From Methylomonas sp. (GTDB lineage Bacteria > Pseudomonadota > Gammaproteobacteria > Methylococcales > Methylomonadaceae), in NCBI GenBank assembly GCA_026988155.1, contig JALSLW010000037.1, forward strand, positions 1-64,000: 64,000 bases of DNA, in the 5' to 3' direction. Of the stretch, positions 28,391 to 37,668 are shown one piece after another. The position numbers and the translations under genes were made by a program. Under the pieces are notes generated by a model. That model searched no databases, was not told the DNA's origin, and saw only the letters and a program-made list of their open reading frames with translations. Numbering within the stretch: position 1 is the stretch's first letter; each line of letters begins with the position of its first letter.

Positions 28391-29151
28391 TACATAACCC
28401 TCCCCTCTAAAAAGTCATCGGCCAAGTTTCTAAAGTCTCTTGCAGAGCGACTTCCTGGGCGATATTCAAGTATAGTTTTTCCAAAACTAGGACATTCTGC
28501 CAATAACGCCGTTTCCCTAATCACCGTGTTTAACACTTGATTAGGGAAATACTTCAGCATTTTCCCCAATACATCTTTAGAAATTCTTCGGGTCGTCGCA
28601 TATCTGGACATAACTAAAGATAGCTTGTATTTTTTCTTTAATACCTGTTCGAAGCGTTTTATTGTCCCCATCATATGTGACAAGCCCTGCAATGATAAAA
28701 AATCACCTGCCATTGGGATTAAAACTTCATCGGCTGCAAATAGTGCATTAGCAACTAAAACACCTGATGACGGCGGACAATCAATAAACACAAAGTCTTG
28801 ATCATTCAGATTTTCATGCAGTGCTTTTCGCAGCAAATCGCCTCTATTTGCTCCGCCTTCAGACAACTGTTCAATTTCATGCAGCTTTGGACCAGCAACA
28901 ACTAATTGCAAATTATCTCTCACTGGAATCAAATTCTTAACGATATCAGCTTCACCTAGCAGAACCTCATCAAGCCCCGGTCTATTAGGGTTAACCACTC
29001 CAAATGAAAGAGCAAGATGCCCTTGAGGATCTAGATCAATAACCGTTATTTTCTTACCTGACTTTGCCAGTGCATGAGTCAAATTAGTCGTCGTTGTTGT
29101 TTTGCCAACGCCGCCTTTTTGATTAATAATTGCAACTACCCGTTCAGCCAT
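28390..29151 (-). CDS. ParA/MinD-family ATPase of the chemotaxis operon (ParC-like)
   Basis: A 253-residue ATPase with the deviant Walker A motif NQKGGVGKTTTTTN (residues 10-23), Walker B FVFIDCPPSSG and the DLDPQGHLA switch. Among chemotaxis operons of polarly flagellated gammaproteobacteria a ParA relative next to cheW (ParC in Vibrio) positions the receptor arrays at the pole and passes them to daughter cells. The same role is likely here. Both neighbouring stops and starts overlap by a base. Confidence 0.9.
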   Translation of the reverse strand: MAERVVAIINQKGGVGKTTTTTNLTHALAKSGKKITVIDLDPQGHLALSFGVVNPNRPGLDEVLLGEADIVKNLIPVRDNLQLVVAGPKLHEIEQLSEGGANRGDLLRKALHENLNDQDFVFIDCPPSSGVLVANALFAADEVLIPMAGDFLSLQGLSHMMGTIKRFEQVLKKKYKLSLVMSRYATTRRISKDVLGKMLKYFPNQVLNTVIRETALLAECPSFGKTILEYRPGSRSARDFRNLADDFLEGRVM

Positions 29152-29633
29152 TAGCCGGCAATTCCCTCAAACTCTTCTGAGTCCAATAATTTGTCTGTAT
29201 CCAATAGCATTACCATATGATTTTTACCTACATGCATGCCTCTCATATACCGGGTATCTATTTTAGAACCCAGTTTTGGACTGTCCTTGATTTCTGCAAT
29301 AGTAATGTCCAATACATCCGACACCCCATCTGCAACAATTCCCACTACATTTGATCCCTGCGAACCTTCAACACAAAGTACAATAACTACCGTAACAGGT
29401 GAATATTCCATTTTCTCCATGCCAAACCGTTCACGTAAATCAACGATAGGAACAATTTCTCCACGTAAATTTAACGCACCTTTAATATAGTCTGGTGTAT
29501 TGGGTATTTCTCTTACTGGCTCCCATCCTCTGATTTCCTGAACCTTAAGAATTTCTATACCATAAGCTTCACCCGCAAGCTCAAAAGTTAAAAACTGTTC
29601 CACCTTTTGGTCTACCAATGCTTCAGTTGCCAT
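29151..29633 (-). CDS. cheW: Chemotaxis coupling protein CheW
   Basis: A 160-residue CheW. LTFELAGEAYGIEILKVQEIRGWEPVREIPN is split over the first two strands, and NLRGEIVPIVDLRERFG is the conserved core. It bridges receptors and CheA. It is one of two CheW proteins in the operon, encoded directly after the large receptor and overlapping parA by a base. Confidence 0.95.
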   Translation of the reverse strand: MATEALVDQKVEQFLTFELAGEAYGIEILKVQEIRGWEPVREIPNTPDYIKGALNLRGEIVPIVDLRERFGMEKMEYSPVTVVIVLCVEGSQGSNVVGIVADGVSDVLDITIAEIKDSPKLGSKIDTRYMRGMHVGKNHMVMLLDTDKLLDSEEFEGIAG

Positions 29634-29666
29634 AACGCTGACTCTTCTGTTTACCGTTTAAAGTCA

Positions 29667-32387
29667 TTAGAAGTCCTCCCATTCATCATCTGCCCCTGAA
29701 CTGCTAGCCGAAAAAGAAGGCTGGGAAACTGACTTTTGCGGAGCGGGTGCAGCTATTGGCTGAGCTGAGGCCGATCCATTATTACCCGATATACTCTGTT
29801 CTACCTCACCCAATAACTTGACAATTCGATCTGACAGGGATGAAACTGTATTGTAATCTTGTGATGCCGCCTGGTCATTATGCTGATCCTTATGAGAGAT
29901 ACACGATTGCACGTTCTTATGCATATCAACATGCAGTTTTTCCAACTCCTTCATTGCTGGCAAGTGGCCGTGTTCAGCCAACCCGGTAGAATACAGCCAT
30001 TTTCCTAAATCACAGTCTCTATGAGACGCAGCCTGATCCATTGTTAATGCTTCTGAACCATCAAGAAAACCTCTTAACCGACCCTTCCAGGCCAGGTGCT
30101 TGCTTTTTGCCAAAGCAAAATCCAAAGAATTTGATCCGATGCCAGATGCAGATGCATGTGTATGTTGATGCACTGAAGTTCCTGCTCCCCCTGCACCTAT
30201 TTTAAAAAAAGATAATAACTGCGCCATTGAAGTAGACTGGTCACTCATGGCAACACTCGAAGCAGAAGCTTCTTCTGCCAAAGCGGCATTTTGCTGTGTG
30301 ATTTCATCCATCTGCGATACAGCCTGATTCACTTGCTCTATTCCTTGAGACTGTTCAACACTGGCCGCGGCAATTTCTGCAACGATATCACCTACTTTCT
30401 TAACCCCTGTAACAATCTCATTCAATGAAGTTCCTGTTTGATTAACAAATTCAGTGCCCGACCTGACTTTTTGCAGACTTGTTTGGATCAAATCCTTACT
30501 TTCTTTAGCTGCCGTCGCACTTCGCTGTGCCAGGTTTCTGACTTCTGTTGCTACCACCGAAAAACCTCTACCCTGTTCACCTGCTCGGGCAGCTTCTACT
30601 GAAGCATTGAGAGCCAGCAAATTGGTCTGAAAAGCAATTTCATCAATTACACCAATAATTTCAGCAATTTTATTGCTGCTGACATTTATTTCCTGCATAG
30701 CCGAAACTGCAGAAGTAACGACTTCCCCTCCCTTTTCTGCTAACTGTCTAGCAGAAGTCGCTACTTGATTGGCCTGCTGAGCATTATCGGCATTATTTTT
30801 AACTGTACTGGTTAATTCTTCCATACTGGATGCCGTTTCCTCCAGGTTGGCGGCCTGCTGTTCGACTCGATTAGACAAATTGTTATTGCCACTGGCAATT
30901 TCCTGTGCCGAACTGTTTATAAACTCTGCTGAATCATTCACTTGCCCAACAATTTCAGCTATTTTGTCCATTGAGGCATTAATGCTATTTTTACATTCTA
31001 AATAAGTACCTTGATAATCGCTGGTAATTCGCTTGCTTAAGTCGCCATTTGCCATGTTTTGCATAGAACTGCTGACATCTGAAAAAACATTTTCTATATT
31101 TTCCGTCAGTTCATTAATACCCTCACTGAGCTTTTCAAAAAAACCTTCTTTGTCTGCCATTTCAATGCGTGAGCGCAAGTTCCCTGCTTTTATATCTTCA
31201 ACTATAGTTTCAATTTCTTTCTCGATTTTTACTTCTTTAGTCCGGTCCAGCCACTCAACTACTATGCCAATACGATCGCCATTTTCATCGTTCACTGGAT
31301 TTGCTACAAAGTCCATATGCCTGCCGCCAATTATCAAGCTGGCTTTTACAGTACTATTTAATTTTGCCAGCATCCCTCTCTGATGTTCAGGTTTTTTATG
31401 AAACTGGTCTATATTGGCACCGAGCAACTCATTTGACCTAAACTCTGGCAAATCTTTTCGTATATCGGACTCCGCATTATTAAACAGTTCCTGAACCGTA
31501 CTATTCATATAGATAATATCTAAATTATTATCTGCAACCATCACACTAGAGCTTACGTTATCCAGTGCCTGTTTGATCCGCATTGAACCGGCCGCCAGTT
31601 CCTGCACTTCCGAAAGATCTGCATTCAGCTTAACCTGCATGCCATAAATGGCTTTATACATATCGCCAATTTGATCGCTTCTATCCACATCAATGGTATT
31701 CCTGTATTGTCCATTTGCTAGCTGGTAGGATATTCCTATCACTTTTTCCAATGCAGCCCTATAATCCTGTACCATTTTAATGCCTATCATAGAGGCTATT
31801 CCGGTAAGTACTGCAACACCTGCCAGCATAGGCATATTGCCTTGCTGATATAGCAGAAACATGAAGTATAGGCTAGGAATCAACAGACCAGCTAAGACAA
31901 TGCCTGCTTTTAACCCTAGGCTCATTTCTTTCATATTTTTCAGTATTAATGCCATGCCTTTGGGTCGTATTTCTGCTTTATTGGCATTAAGCTGCTGATA
32001 CAGGTCTTCTGCTGCACTAATTTGCTGGCGGCTCGGTGCATATCGTACTGACAGCAGTTCATCCACTCGGCCATTTTTGTACACAGGCGTTACGTTGGCC
32101 TCTACCCAATAATAGTCACCTGTTTTAGTTCTATTTTTAACAGGTGCCGTCCAGGGATTGCCAGCTTTACAGCAGTTCCATAAGTCTTCAAAAGCAGCCG
32201 ATGGCATATCAGGATGGCGAACCACATTATGGCTTTTGCCAACCAGCTCCTCTTTACTAAAGCCACTGATATCTATAAACGCCTGATTAGCATAGGTAAT
32301 AACCCCCTTTAAATTTGTTCGGGTAACCAGAATATCACCTTTTTTCATAGTCACTTCATGATCAGTGACCGGCATATTAATTTTCAT
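29667..32387 (-). CDS. Aer-like PAS chemoreceptor with CZB domain and CheR-docking-type tail
   Basis: A 906-residue receptor. An N-terminal Aer-like PAS domain (about 10-125; YANQAFIDISGFSKEELVG) is followed by two membrane segments near 155-205, a second PAS-like domain (about 275-390), HAMP-like helices and the signalling hairpin ([20 protein letters not shown]). A zinc-binding CZB domain lies near 750-840 (HLAWKGRLRGFL, then HRDCDLGKWLY and two more His). The extreme C-terminus, EWEDF, fits the x-W-x-x-F pentapeptide used by E. coli receptors to tether CheR. The architecture suggests redox or energy sensing from the cytoplasm. Confidence 0.92.
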   Translation of the reverse strand: MKINMPVTDHEVTMKKGDILVTRTNLKGVITYANQAFIDISGFSKEELVGKSHNVVRHPDMPSAAFEDLWNCCKAGNPWTAPVKNRTKTGDYYWVEANVTPVYKNGRVDELLSVRYAPSRQQISAAEDLYQQLNANKAEIRPKGMALILKNMKEMSLGLKAGIVLAGLLIPSLYFMFLLYQQGNMPMLAGVAVLTGIASMIGIKMVQDYRAALEKVIGISYQLANGQYRNTIDVDRSDQIGDMYKAIYGMQVKLNADLSEVQELAAGSMRIKQALDNVSSSVMVADNNLDIIYMNSTVQELFNNAESDIRKDLPEFRSNELLGANIDQFHKKPEHQRGMLAKLNSTVKASLIIGGRHMDFVANPVNDENGDRIGIVVEWLDRTKEVKIEKEIETIVEDIKAGNLRSRIEMADKEGFFEKLSEGINELTENIENVFSDVSSSMQNMANGDLSKRITSDYQGTYLECKNSINASMDKIAEIVGQVNDSAEFINSSAQEIASGNNNLSNRVEQQAANLEETASSMEELTSTVKNNADNAQQANQVATSARQLAEKGGEVVTSAVSAMQEINVSSNKIAEIIGVIDEIAFQTNLLALNASVEAARAGEQGRGFSVVATEVRNLAQRSATAAKESKDLIQTSLQKVRSGTEFVNQTGTSLNEIVTGVKKVGDIVAEIAAASVEQSQGIEQVNQAVSQMDEITQQNAALAEEASASSVAMSDQSTSMAQLLSFFKIGAGGAGTSVHQHTHASASGIGSNSLDFALAKSKHLAWKGRLRGFLDGSEALTMDQAASHRDCDLGKWLYSTGLAEHGHLPAMKELEKLHVDMHKNVQSCISHKDQHNDQAASQDYNTVSSLSDRIVKLLGEVEQSISGNNGSASAQPIAAPAPQKSVSQPSFSASSSGADDEWEDF

Positions 32388-32429
32388 TATTTATCTCCTC
32401 TACCCATCAAGGTGCATATTAGGTTTTTA

Positions 32430-32939
32430 TTAATTTTCATCGTCATCATCTAAGCCATCTAATTTCAATAATTTTTCAACATCAAGCAGCATCACCATCC
32501 GGCCATCTACCGACGCTAAACCATTGATGAATTCTGTACTAACTTTAGTTCCAAAATTGGGGGCATCCTGTATGGTTTTTTTATCAACATCCACTACATC
32601 CGACACCGAATCAACCACCACCCCCATAACTCGCGTTTTACCTTCTGCAGTCTGCATTTGCAATACCACAACCACTGTTAATGGCGAATATTCCAAATGC
32701 CCCAAACCAAACCGCTCCCGCAAGTCAATGATAGGCACAATGGCTCCTCTCAGGTTAACCACTCCTTTCTCATAGCTTGGTACATTAGGTATTCGAGAAA
32801 CTGGCTCCCAACTTCGAATTTCCTGTACTCTAAGAATATCTACGCCATATTCCTCATCACCCAAAGTAAAGCTTAAAAACTGAACCAGGTTTTCCAGTTT
32901 CTTTTCTTCAGTTTCAACTTGTTCAGCTTGTTCTGCCAT
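32430..32939 (-). CDS. cheW: Chemotaxis coupling protein CheW
   Basis: A 169-residue CheW, distinct from the other copy in the operon. LSFTLGDEEYGVDILRVQEI and the core NLRGAIVPIIDLRERFG are present. It has a charged N-terminal extension of about 20 residues and an acidic tail (LDDDDEN). It lies six bases after cheA. Confidence 0.95.
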   Translation of the reverse strand: MAEQAEQVETEEKKLENLVQFLSFTLGDEEYGVDILRVQEIRSWEPVSRIPNVPSYEKGVVNLRGAIVPIIDLRERFGLGHLEYSPLTVVVVLQMQTAEGKTRVMGVVVDSVSDVVDVDKKTIQDAPNFGTKVSTEFINGLASVDGRMVMLLDVEKLLKLDGLDDDDEN

Positions 32940-32945
32940 AATTTT

Positions 32946-35021
32946 TTATTGATTTGATAATCTTACTAAACCGGGAATATCCAGAATCAGAGCAACAGAA
33001 CCATCACCTAGAATGGTTGCACCAGAAACACCTTCTACTTTTCTATAATTTGCTTCTAATGACTTAATGACAACTTGCTGCTGCCCTAGCAGGTCATCGA
33101 TAAATAATCCACAGCGCATCCCCTGTCCATCAACCACTACAACCAGGCCTTCTGTCAATTTTGTCGCCTGTACAGTTTTTACATCAAAAATCTCATGCAT
33201 TCTGACTATGGGTAAATATTCATTCCGCAGGCGAAAAGTCTCCCCCTTGCCTGCCACACGATTAACCATGGTTTCATTAACATTAATAGATTCTATAATT
33301 GCACCTAATGGCACTATAAAGCGTTCATCGCCTACTGCAATTGATTGTCCATCCATAATTGCCAATGTGAGAGGCAAATGAATGGCTATGGTCGAGCCTT
33401 TTCCCAGCTCCGAAATGATTTCTATATTGCCGCCTAGCGATTGGATATTTCTTCTGACTACATCCATCCCTACACCACGCCCTGAAACATCTGTCAGCTT
33501 TTCTGCTGTAGAAAATCCAGCCATGAAAATCAGTTCATATGTCTGTTTGTCAGTCAGTATGGAATCTTCGTCAATCAGACCTTTTTCTATTGCCTTAGCC
33601 CTTAACATGTCTTTGTTAAGTCCTTTACCGTCATCCCTTACTTCAATGACGATATTGCCTCCTCTATGATAGGCTTCCAGCGTAATTGTGCCTGTTTCCG
33701 GCTTGCCCGCCGCCACACGGTCAGCGGGCATTTCAATGCCATGGTCTAAGCTATTTCTGACTAAATGAACCAAGGGGTCACTTAATAATTCGACAACCGT
33801 TTTATCAACTTCCGTGTGCTCGCCAACCATCACCAATTCGATTTTTTTATCTAACTTAGTGCTCAAGTCGTGCACTAATCGTGGAAAACGGCTAAAAACA
33901 AAACTAATTGGCAGCATGCGGATATTCATCACACTTTCCTGCAATTCTCTGGTGTGACGCTCTAATTGTGACAAGCCATTTTTAAGCTGGTCCAGCTTAT
34001 TTAATTCAAAGTTTTCACCTACTAGGCCTAACATGGACTGGGTGATAACAAGCTCACCAACCATATTAATCAAAGTATCAATCTTACTGGTATCCACCCT
34101 AATAGAACTTGAACCTTTAGCTGCTGGTTTTGCTGGCTGTTTTTTACTTGCTGCGGGTTTAACCGGCTTATTGACTACCTCTGTTTTAGTTTTAGGTTCT
34201 GAGGATTGCTGATTGGCATTTTCTTTAACGGAGGACTCTTCAATCGGTGCAATGCCGTTATCATTTTGACTTCGCTCATCCAATGGCTGAATAGCCAAAT
34301 CACAATCATCTTCAACCCAGTCAAAAATATCATTGATTTCAGAAATGGGAATATCACCGGCAATATCTAAATTCCATGATAAATGACATTCCTCTGGATC
34401 CAGGTCATAAAAATCAGGAACGCCTTGAAAATCGACTGTTACTGCCAACTCACCTAATGAAGCAAGTTCTCTGAACATTCTGACAGGATCATTGCCTGTT
34501 TTAAGTAAATTGGTATGGGGACTAAATGCAATTCGCCACCCGCCTTCACTTTCTTTCTCAGAGCCTAGTTCTAAAACTGGTTCTCCAGGGGGGGCTACAG
34601 AATTATTTTCCGGTGAAGCTTCATTAACTTGATTGCCGTTTAGTTCAATTTCCAATGCTTTTTTATACTCAGTTACACTAGGAACATCTATCTCCTGCTC
34701 ATCCTGAATAGCGGTCAACATTTCTCTTAAACAATCGACTGACCCTAAAAGCACGTCAACGGCAGGCTGAGTTACTTGCCTGCGCCCATCCCGCATTTCA
34801 TCAAGCAGGGTTTCCATAACATGAGTAAAATCAGAAACTGCAGTAAAACCAAAGGTTCCACTGCCTCCTTTTATGGAGTGAGCCGCTCTAAAAATAGTAT
34901 TAATATCTTCAGCATCAACATCTCCCATATCAAGGTTTAACAACCCTGTTTCCATTATGTCCAGACCTTCAAAACTCTCTTCAAAAAAGACCTGGTGGAA
35001 CTGTGCCATATCGATTGACAT
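32946..35021 (-). CDS. cheA: Chemotaxis histidine kinase CheA
   Basis: A 691-residue kinase. The HPt (P1) domain has phospho-acceptor H48 in FRAAHSIKGGSGTFG. A P2-like region follows near 160-250 (WRIAFSPHTNLLKTGNDP). A Lys/Ala/Pro-rich linker leads to P3 dimerisation helices, the P4 ATPase (LVRNSLDHGIE, VRDDGKGLN, GRGVGMDVVR) and the P5 CheW-like domain at the C-terminus. It phosphorylates CheY and CheB. It follows cheY by 47 bases. Confidence 0.96.
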   Translation of the reverse strand: MSIDMAQFHQVFFEESFEGLDIMETGLLNLDMGDVDAEDINTIFRAAHSIKGGSGTFGFTAVSDFTHVMETLLDEMRDGRRQVTQPAVDVLLGSVDCLREMLTAIQDEQEIDVPSVTEYKKALEIELNGNQVNEASPENNSVAPPGEPVLELGSEKESEGGWRIAFSPHTNLLKTGNDPVRMFRELASLGELAVTVDFQGVPDFYDLDPEECHLSWNLDIAGDIPISEINDIFDWVEDDCDLAIQPLDERSQNDNGIAPIEESSVKENANQQSSEPKTKTEVVNKPVKPAASKKQPAKPAAKGSSSIRVDTSKIDTLINMVGELVITQSMLGLVGENFELNKLDQLKNGLSQLERHTRELQESVMNIRMLPISFVFSRFPRLVHDLSTKLDKKIELVMVGEHTEVDKTVVELLSDPLVHLVRNSLDHGIEMPADRVAAGKPETGTITLEAYHRGGNIVIEVRDDGKGLNKDMLRAKAIEKGLIDEDSILTDKQTYELIFMAGFSTAEKLTDVSGRGVGMDVVRRNIQSLGGNIEIISELGKGSTIAIHLPLTLAIMDGQSIAVGDERFIVPLGAIIESINVNETMVNRVAGKGETFRLRNEYLPIVRMHEIFDVKTVQATKLTEGLVVVVDGQGMRCGLFIDDLLGQQQVVIKSLEANYRKVEGVSGATILGDGSVALILDIPGLVRLSNQ

Positions 35022-35068
35022 AGACTTTCCTACTCATTAATGTAGTTATTTAGCATTGTTAACGGCTC

Positions 35069-35431
35069 TTAACCTAAAACTTTCTTTATTGTTTTTAACA
35101 ATTGATCAGGGTTAAAAGGCTTTACGATCCAGCCTGTTGCACCTGCCGCTTTACCTGCCTGTTTTTTATCCATTCCTGATTCTGTAGTTAACATCAGCAT
35201 AGGAATAAACTTAAAGTCAGGCAGTGCCCGCAAGTCCTTTATTAAGGTAATGCCATCTTTATTCGGCATATTTACATCAGTCACCACACAGTCAAATTTT
35301 TGTGTTTTTGCCTTATTTAAAGCATCTACACCATCAACCGCTTCAACTACTGTGTAGCCGGCCCCTTTTAATGTGAATGAGACCATTTGTCTCATGGATG
35401 CTGAATCATCTACTGCAAGTATGCTTGCCAC
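35069..35431 (-). CDS. cheY: Chemotaxis response regulator CheY
   Basis: A 120-residue single receiver domain with D8-D9, phospho-acceptor D52 (VVTDVNMPNKDG) and the conserved Lys in WIVKPFNPDQ. Phospho-CheY sets flagellar rotation. It is the first gene of the 12-gene operon. The 218-base gap upstream must hold the operon promoter; I see no clear sigma-28 site there. Confidence 0.95.
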   Translation of the reverse strand: MASILAVDDSASMRQMVSFTLKGAGYTVVEAVDGVDALNKAKTQKFDCVVTDVNMPNKDGITLIKDLRALPDFKFIPMLMLTTESGMDKKQAGKAAGATGWIVKPFNPDQLLKTIKKVLG

Positions 35432-35590
35432 GGTTTTCTCCTAAACATTCTATAAACTAACAAGGCTGTTAATTCCTCATTTGTTTTGAAGTATAGACTA
35501 TAGAAAAAAACTTTTAGTCAATCCGCTTTATTTTTTCTTGCTTTGATCAAAGCTTTGTGAAGGGTTTTACAGCATGAAATATGGGAGGGT

Positions 35591-35628
35591 AAAAAAAAGG
35601 CCCACCCCTGTAAAGAAGTGAGCCTTTA
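35591..35628 (-). terminator. Rho-independent terminator
   Basis: AAAGGCTCAC pairs with GTGGGCCTTT on the minus strand, followed by a run of eight T. It closes the 97-residue protein gene ending at 35650 and insulates the che operon from it. Confidence 0.85.
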
Positions 35629-35649
35629 ATCAATTATTCTGAAGTTGCT

Positions 35650-35943
35650 TTACTCTTCACCGACCCAGTCAGTCAGTGCCGCTATAATCTCTCTAGCCTG
35701 TTTTTCACTGGAAATATTAAATTTTGATTTTTGGGAATATTCTCCATTCAGTTTTCGATAGCGCCGAATAGTGAACTTATCAGGACCATATTCTTCTTTA
35801 GTACGGTTCCAATCCTGATAGCGATAAATAACAGTTGCCCATGCGCCTTTACTCAGAATTTTTTTATCGAGTTCTTTAACTGTTTCAATACCGCCATCTT
35901 CATAAGCAACCGTTAACTCTTCTACTGTTTCAGCCATTTCCAT
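35650..35943 (-). CDS. Conserved small protein, function unknown (possibly PC4-like)
   Basis: A 97-residue soluble, charged protein. The segment GAWATVIYRYQDWNR followed by FTIRRYRKLNGEYSQKSKFN and a final helix (EKQAREIIAALTDW) suggests four beta strands and a helix, an arrangement reminiscent of the PC4/YdbC single-stranded-nucleic-acid-binding fold. That similarity is by eye and weak. It is a single-gene unit with its own terminator. Confidence 0.65.
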   Translation of the reverse strand: MEMAETVEELTVAYEDGGIETVKELDKKILSKGAWATVIYRYQDWNRTKEEYGPDKFTIRRYRKLNGEYSQKSKFNISSEKQAREIIAALTDWVGEE

Positions 35944-35990
35944 CTCATTTTAAATTAATTTTTCCGAAGTCTAGCACAACAATCGTCAGA

Positions 35991-36959
35991 TTACTCAGAA
36001 ATAAATAAGCCGAATGCTCTGCACCCTTCCCCCGTTTCAATGGTATCGGTCACTTTTAATGTTTTTGCATCAATCACCGAAACAGTGCTATCAAACCAGT
36101 TTGCGACATATACATGCTGACCATCAGGATGAGTACTGATTCCTTCAGGTTTTTCCCCCACCTCAATCACTGAAATAACTTTTGATGTTGCAGTATCAAT
36201 AACTGAAACTGTGCTGTCGTCCTGATTAGTTACAAAAAGCAAGCTATCATTCAATGCTAATGCAGTTGCATAGGGTCTGGCACCTACCTTTATGGTTGTC
36301 ATTTTTTTTAAATCAGGTACTTGCAGAACGGTTACATCATCACTTTCCACATTTGCGGTGTAAATGCGTTCCCCAGCCTTATTGACAGACAAGCCAAAAG
36401 GGTGGGAGCCTACTTTAGCTGTACTTCTAATTTTCAATGTTGATAAATCAATTTGCGAAATCGTATTATCCACTCGATTAGCCACATAAAGCCAGCGATT
36501 ATCTTCACTCACCATCATCCCTGAAGGAGATTTCCCTACCTGAATAACTTTTATTAATTTAAATGCCTGGGTATCAAAAACCGATACCGTATTTTCATAC
36601 CAGTCAGCTACAAAAACACGCTCTCCGGTTACATCTACAGCAATTCCAAGTGAAGCACCGGCTACTTTTACAAACCGTATCCGCCTTTTTGTTTTAATAT
36701 CTAAAACCGCAAATCCGCCGCCACTTGGGGTACTGATATAAACTTGCGCCCTGTTATTGTTAACAGCTACACCTGCTGGCTTGCCAGTGACGGCTATGGT
36801 ACTGATAATTATATTGCTTTGGGTATCAATAACAGAGACGGAGTTATCCAGTTGGTTTGTTATAAAGGCATAGGACTTTGCCATTGCTGAAGCGTTAAAC
36901 AGTACTGTAATAGCAAGTAAAATAACACTTTTCATTTTTAGCTTAAGAGAATCTTTCAA
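35991..36959 (-). CDS. Periplasmic YVTN-family beta-propeller protein
   Basis: A 322-residue exported protein. The signal peptide ends near ASAMA (residue 28). Seven repeats follow with the YVTN pattern: VYISTPSG, VFVADWYENTVSVFDT, LYVANRVDNTISQID, IYTANVESDDVTVL, LFVTNQDDSTVSVIDT, VYVANWFDSTVSVIDA. Such propellers are found next to PQQ-dependent alcohol dehydrogenase genes in methylotrophs. It lies 106 bases downstream of the MxaD-like gene on the same strand, though a strong hairpin separates them. Confidence 0.85.
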   Translation of the reverse strand: MKDSLKLKMKSVILLAITVLFNASAMAKSYAFITNQLDNSVSVIDTQSNIIISTIAVTGKPAGVAVNNNRAQVYISTPSGGGFAVLDIKTKRRIRFVKVAGASLGIAVDVTGERVFVADWYENTVSVFDTQAFKLIKVIQVGKSPSGMMVSEDNRWLYVANRVDNTISQIDLSTLKIRSTAKVGSHPFGLSVNKAGERIYTANVESDDVTVLQVPDLKKMTTIKVGARPYATALALNDSLLFVTNQDDSTVSVIDTATSKVISVIEVGEKPEGISTHPDGQHVYVANWFDSTVSVIDAKTLKVTDTIETGEGCRAFGLFISE

Positions 36960-37011
36960 GCTGTCACCTCAGGTTAATTTTATAGGCTGAATAAAATAAT
37001 ATAAAAAAGGG

Positions 37012-37046
37012 GTTGTTTTTACTTTAAAAACAACCCCTTTTTTTGC
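37012..37046. terminator. Strong bidirectional-type hairpin
   Basis: AAAAAAGGGGTTGTTTTT and its complement AAAAACAACCCCTTTTTTT form a long stem with a four- to six-base loop. On the minus strand it directly follows the MxaD-like gene and should end most of its transcripts. Confidence 0.88.
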
Positions 37047-37065
37047 TATCAATGAGTGACAGAGA

Positions 37066-37668
37066 CTATCTTTTCATTGTCACTTTAACTTCTGAAGAGT
37101 TAGCACCCGAATCAAACTTCTGACCCAGAGCAACTAGCCCCTCTGTCAAAACAGCCGTTACTGCCTTATCAGCCGCTTCTTCATTCAGCTCTTCAGGCGG
37201 GTTGTTATTAACATATCCACGGTAATAAGTTGCGACCCAAGTAACTACTGATTTATTGCCTTTAGCTTTTACAGTCAGTGTTGCCTGATAATTTTCTACC
37301 GGTAACACGGGGATATCTTCATCCTGACCAGCATGCTGAATGGTCTTAACTGTACTCATATCAGTGATTTTATACTTATATGACATTTTATCTGCTTTGT
37401 AGGCTTTTAGCTCTTCGGTAATTGTTCCTCCTCCTTCAAGAGTTAAGACACGAACAGAACCTTTTTCATTACCTTTGTCAGCTGTAGTATTTGCAATCCC
37501 CGGATGCCATGACATATCGTCAAAGTTTTTGATCACATCCCACACTTTATCTGCAGGTGCGTCAATTGTAATCGTCAATGTCAATTTTCCTCTAACGGGT
37601 CCGTGCGCAGTAGCAACAGCGGAAAATAAGAATAAAACCAACGAAATAAATAGCGAAATTTTCTTCAT
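37066..37668 (-). CDS. mxaD: MxaD-like periplasmic SRPBCC protein
   Basis: A 200-residue exported protein with a signal peptide ending ATAHG, as in MxaD. The SRPBCC fold is marked by ITIDAPADKVWDVIKNFDDMSWHPGI, split by gaps in relatives, then LEGGGTITEELKAYKADKMSYKY and the late YYRGYVNNNPPEELNEEAA, a segment characteristic of MxaD. MxaD promotes electron transfer from methanol dehydrogenase to its cytochrome c(L) in Methylobacterium. No dehydrogenase gene lies in the window, so this may be an orphan paralogue serving MxaF or XoxF elsewhere. Confidence 0.78.
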   Translation of the reverse strand: MKKISLFISLVLFLFSAVATAHGPVRGKLTLTITIDAPADKVWDVIKNFDDMSWHPGIANTTADKGNEKGSVRVLTLEGGGTITEELKAYKADKMSYKYKITDMSTVKTIQHAGQDEDIPVLPVENYQATLTVKAKGNKSVVTWVATYYRGYVNNNPPEELNEEAADKAVTAVLTEGLVALGQKFDSGANSSEVKVTMKR

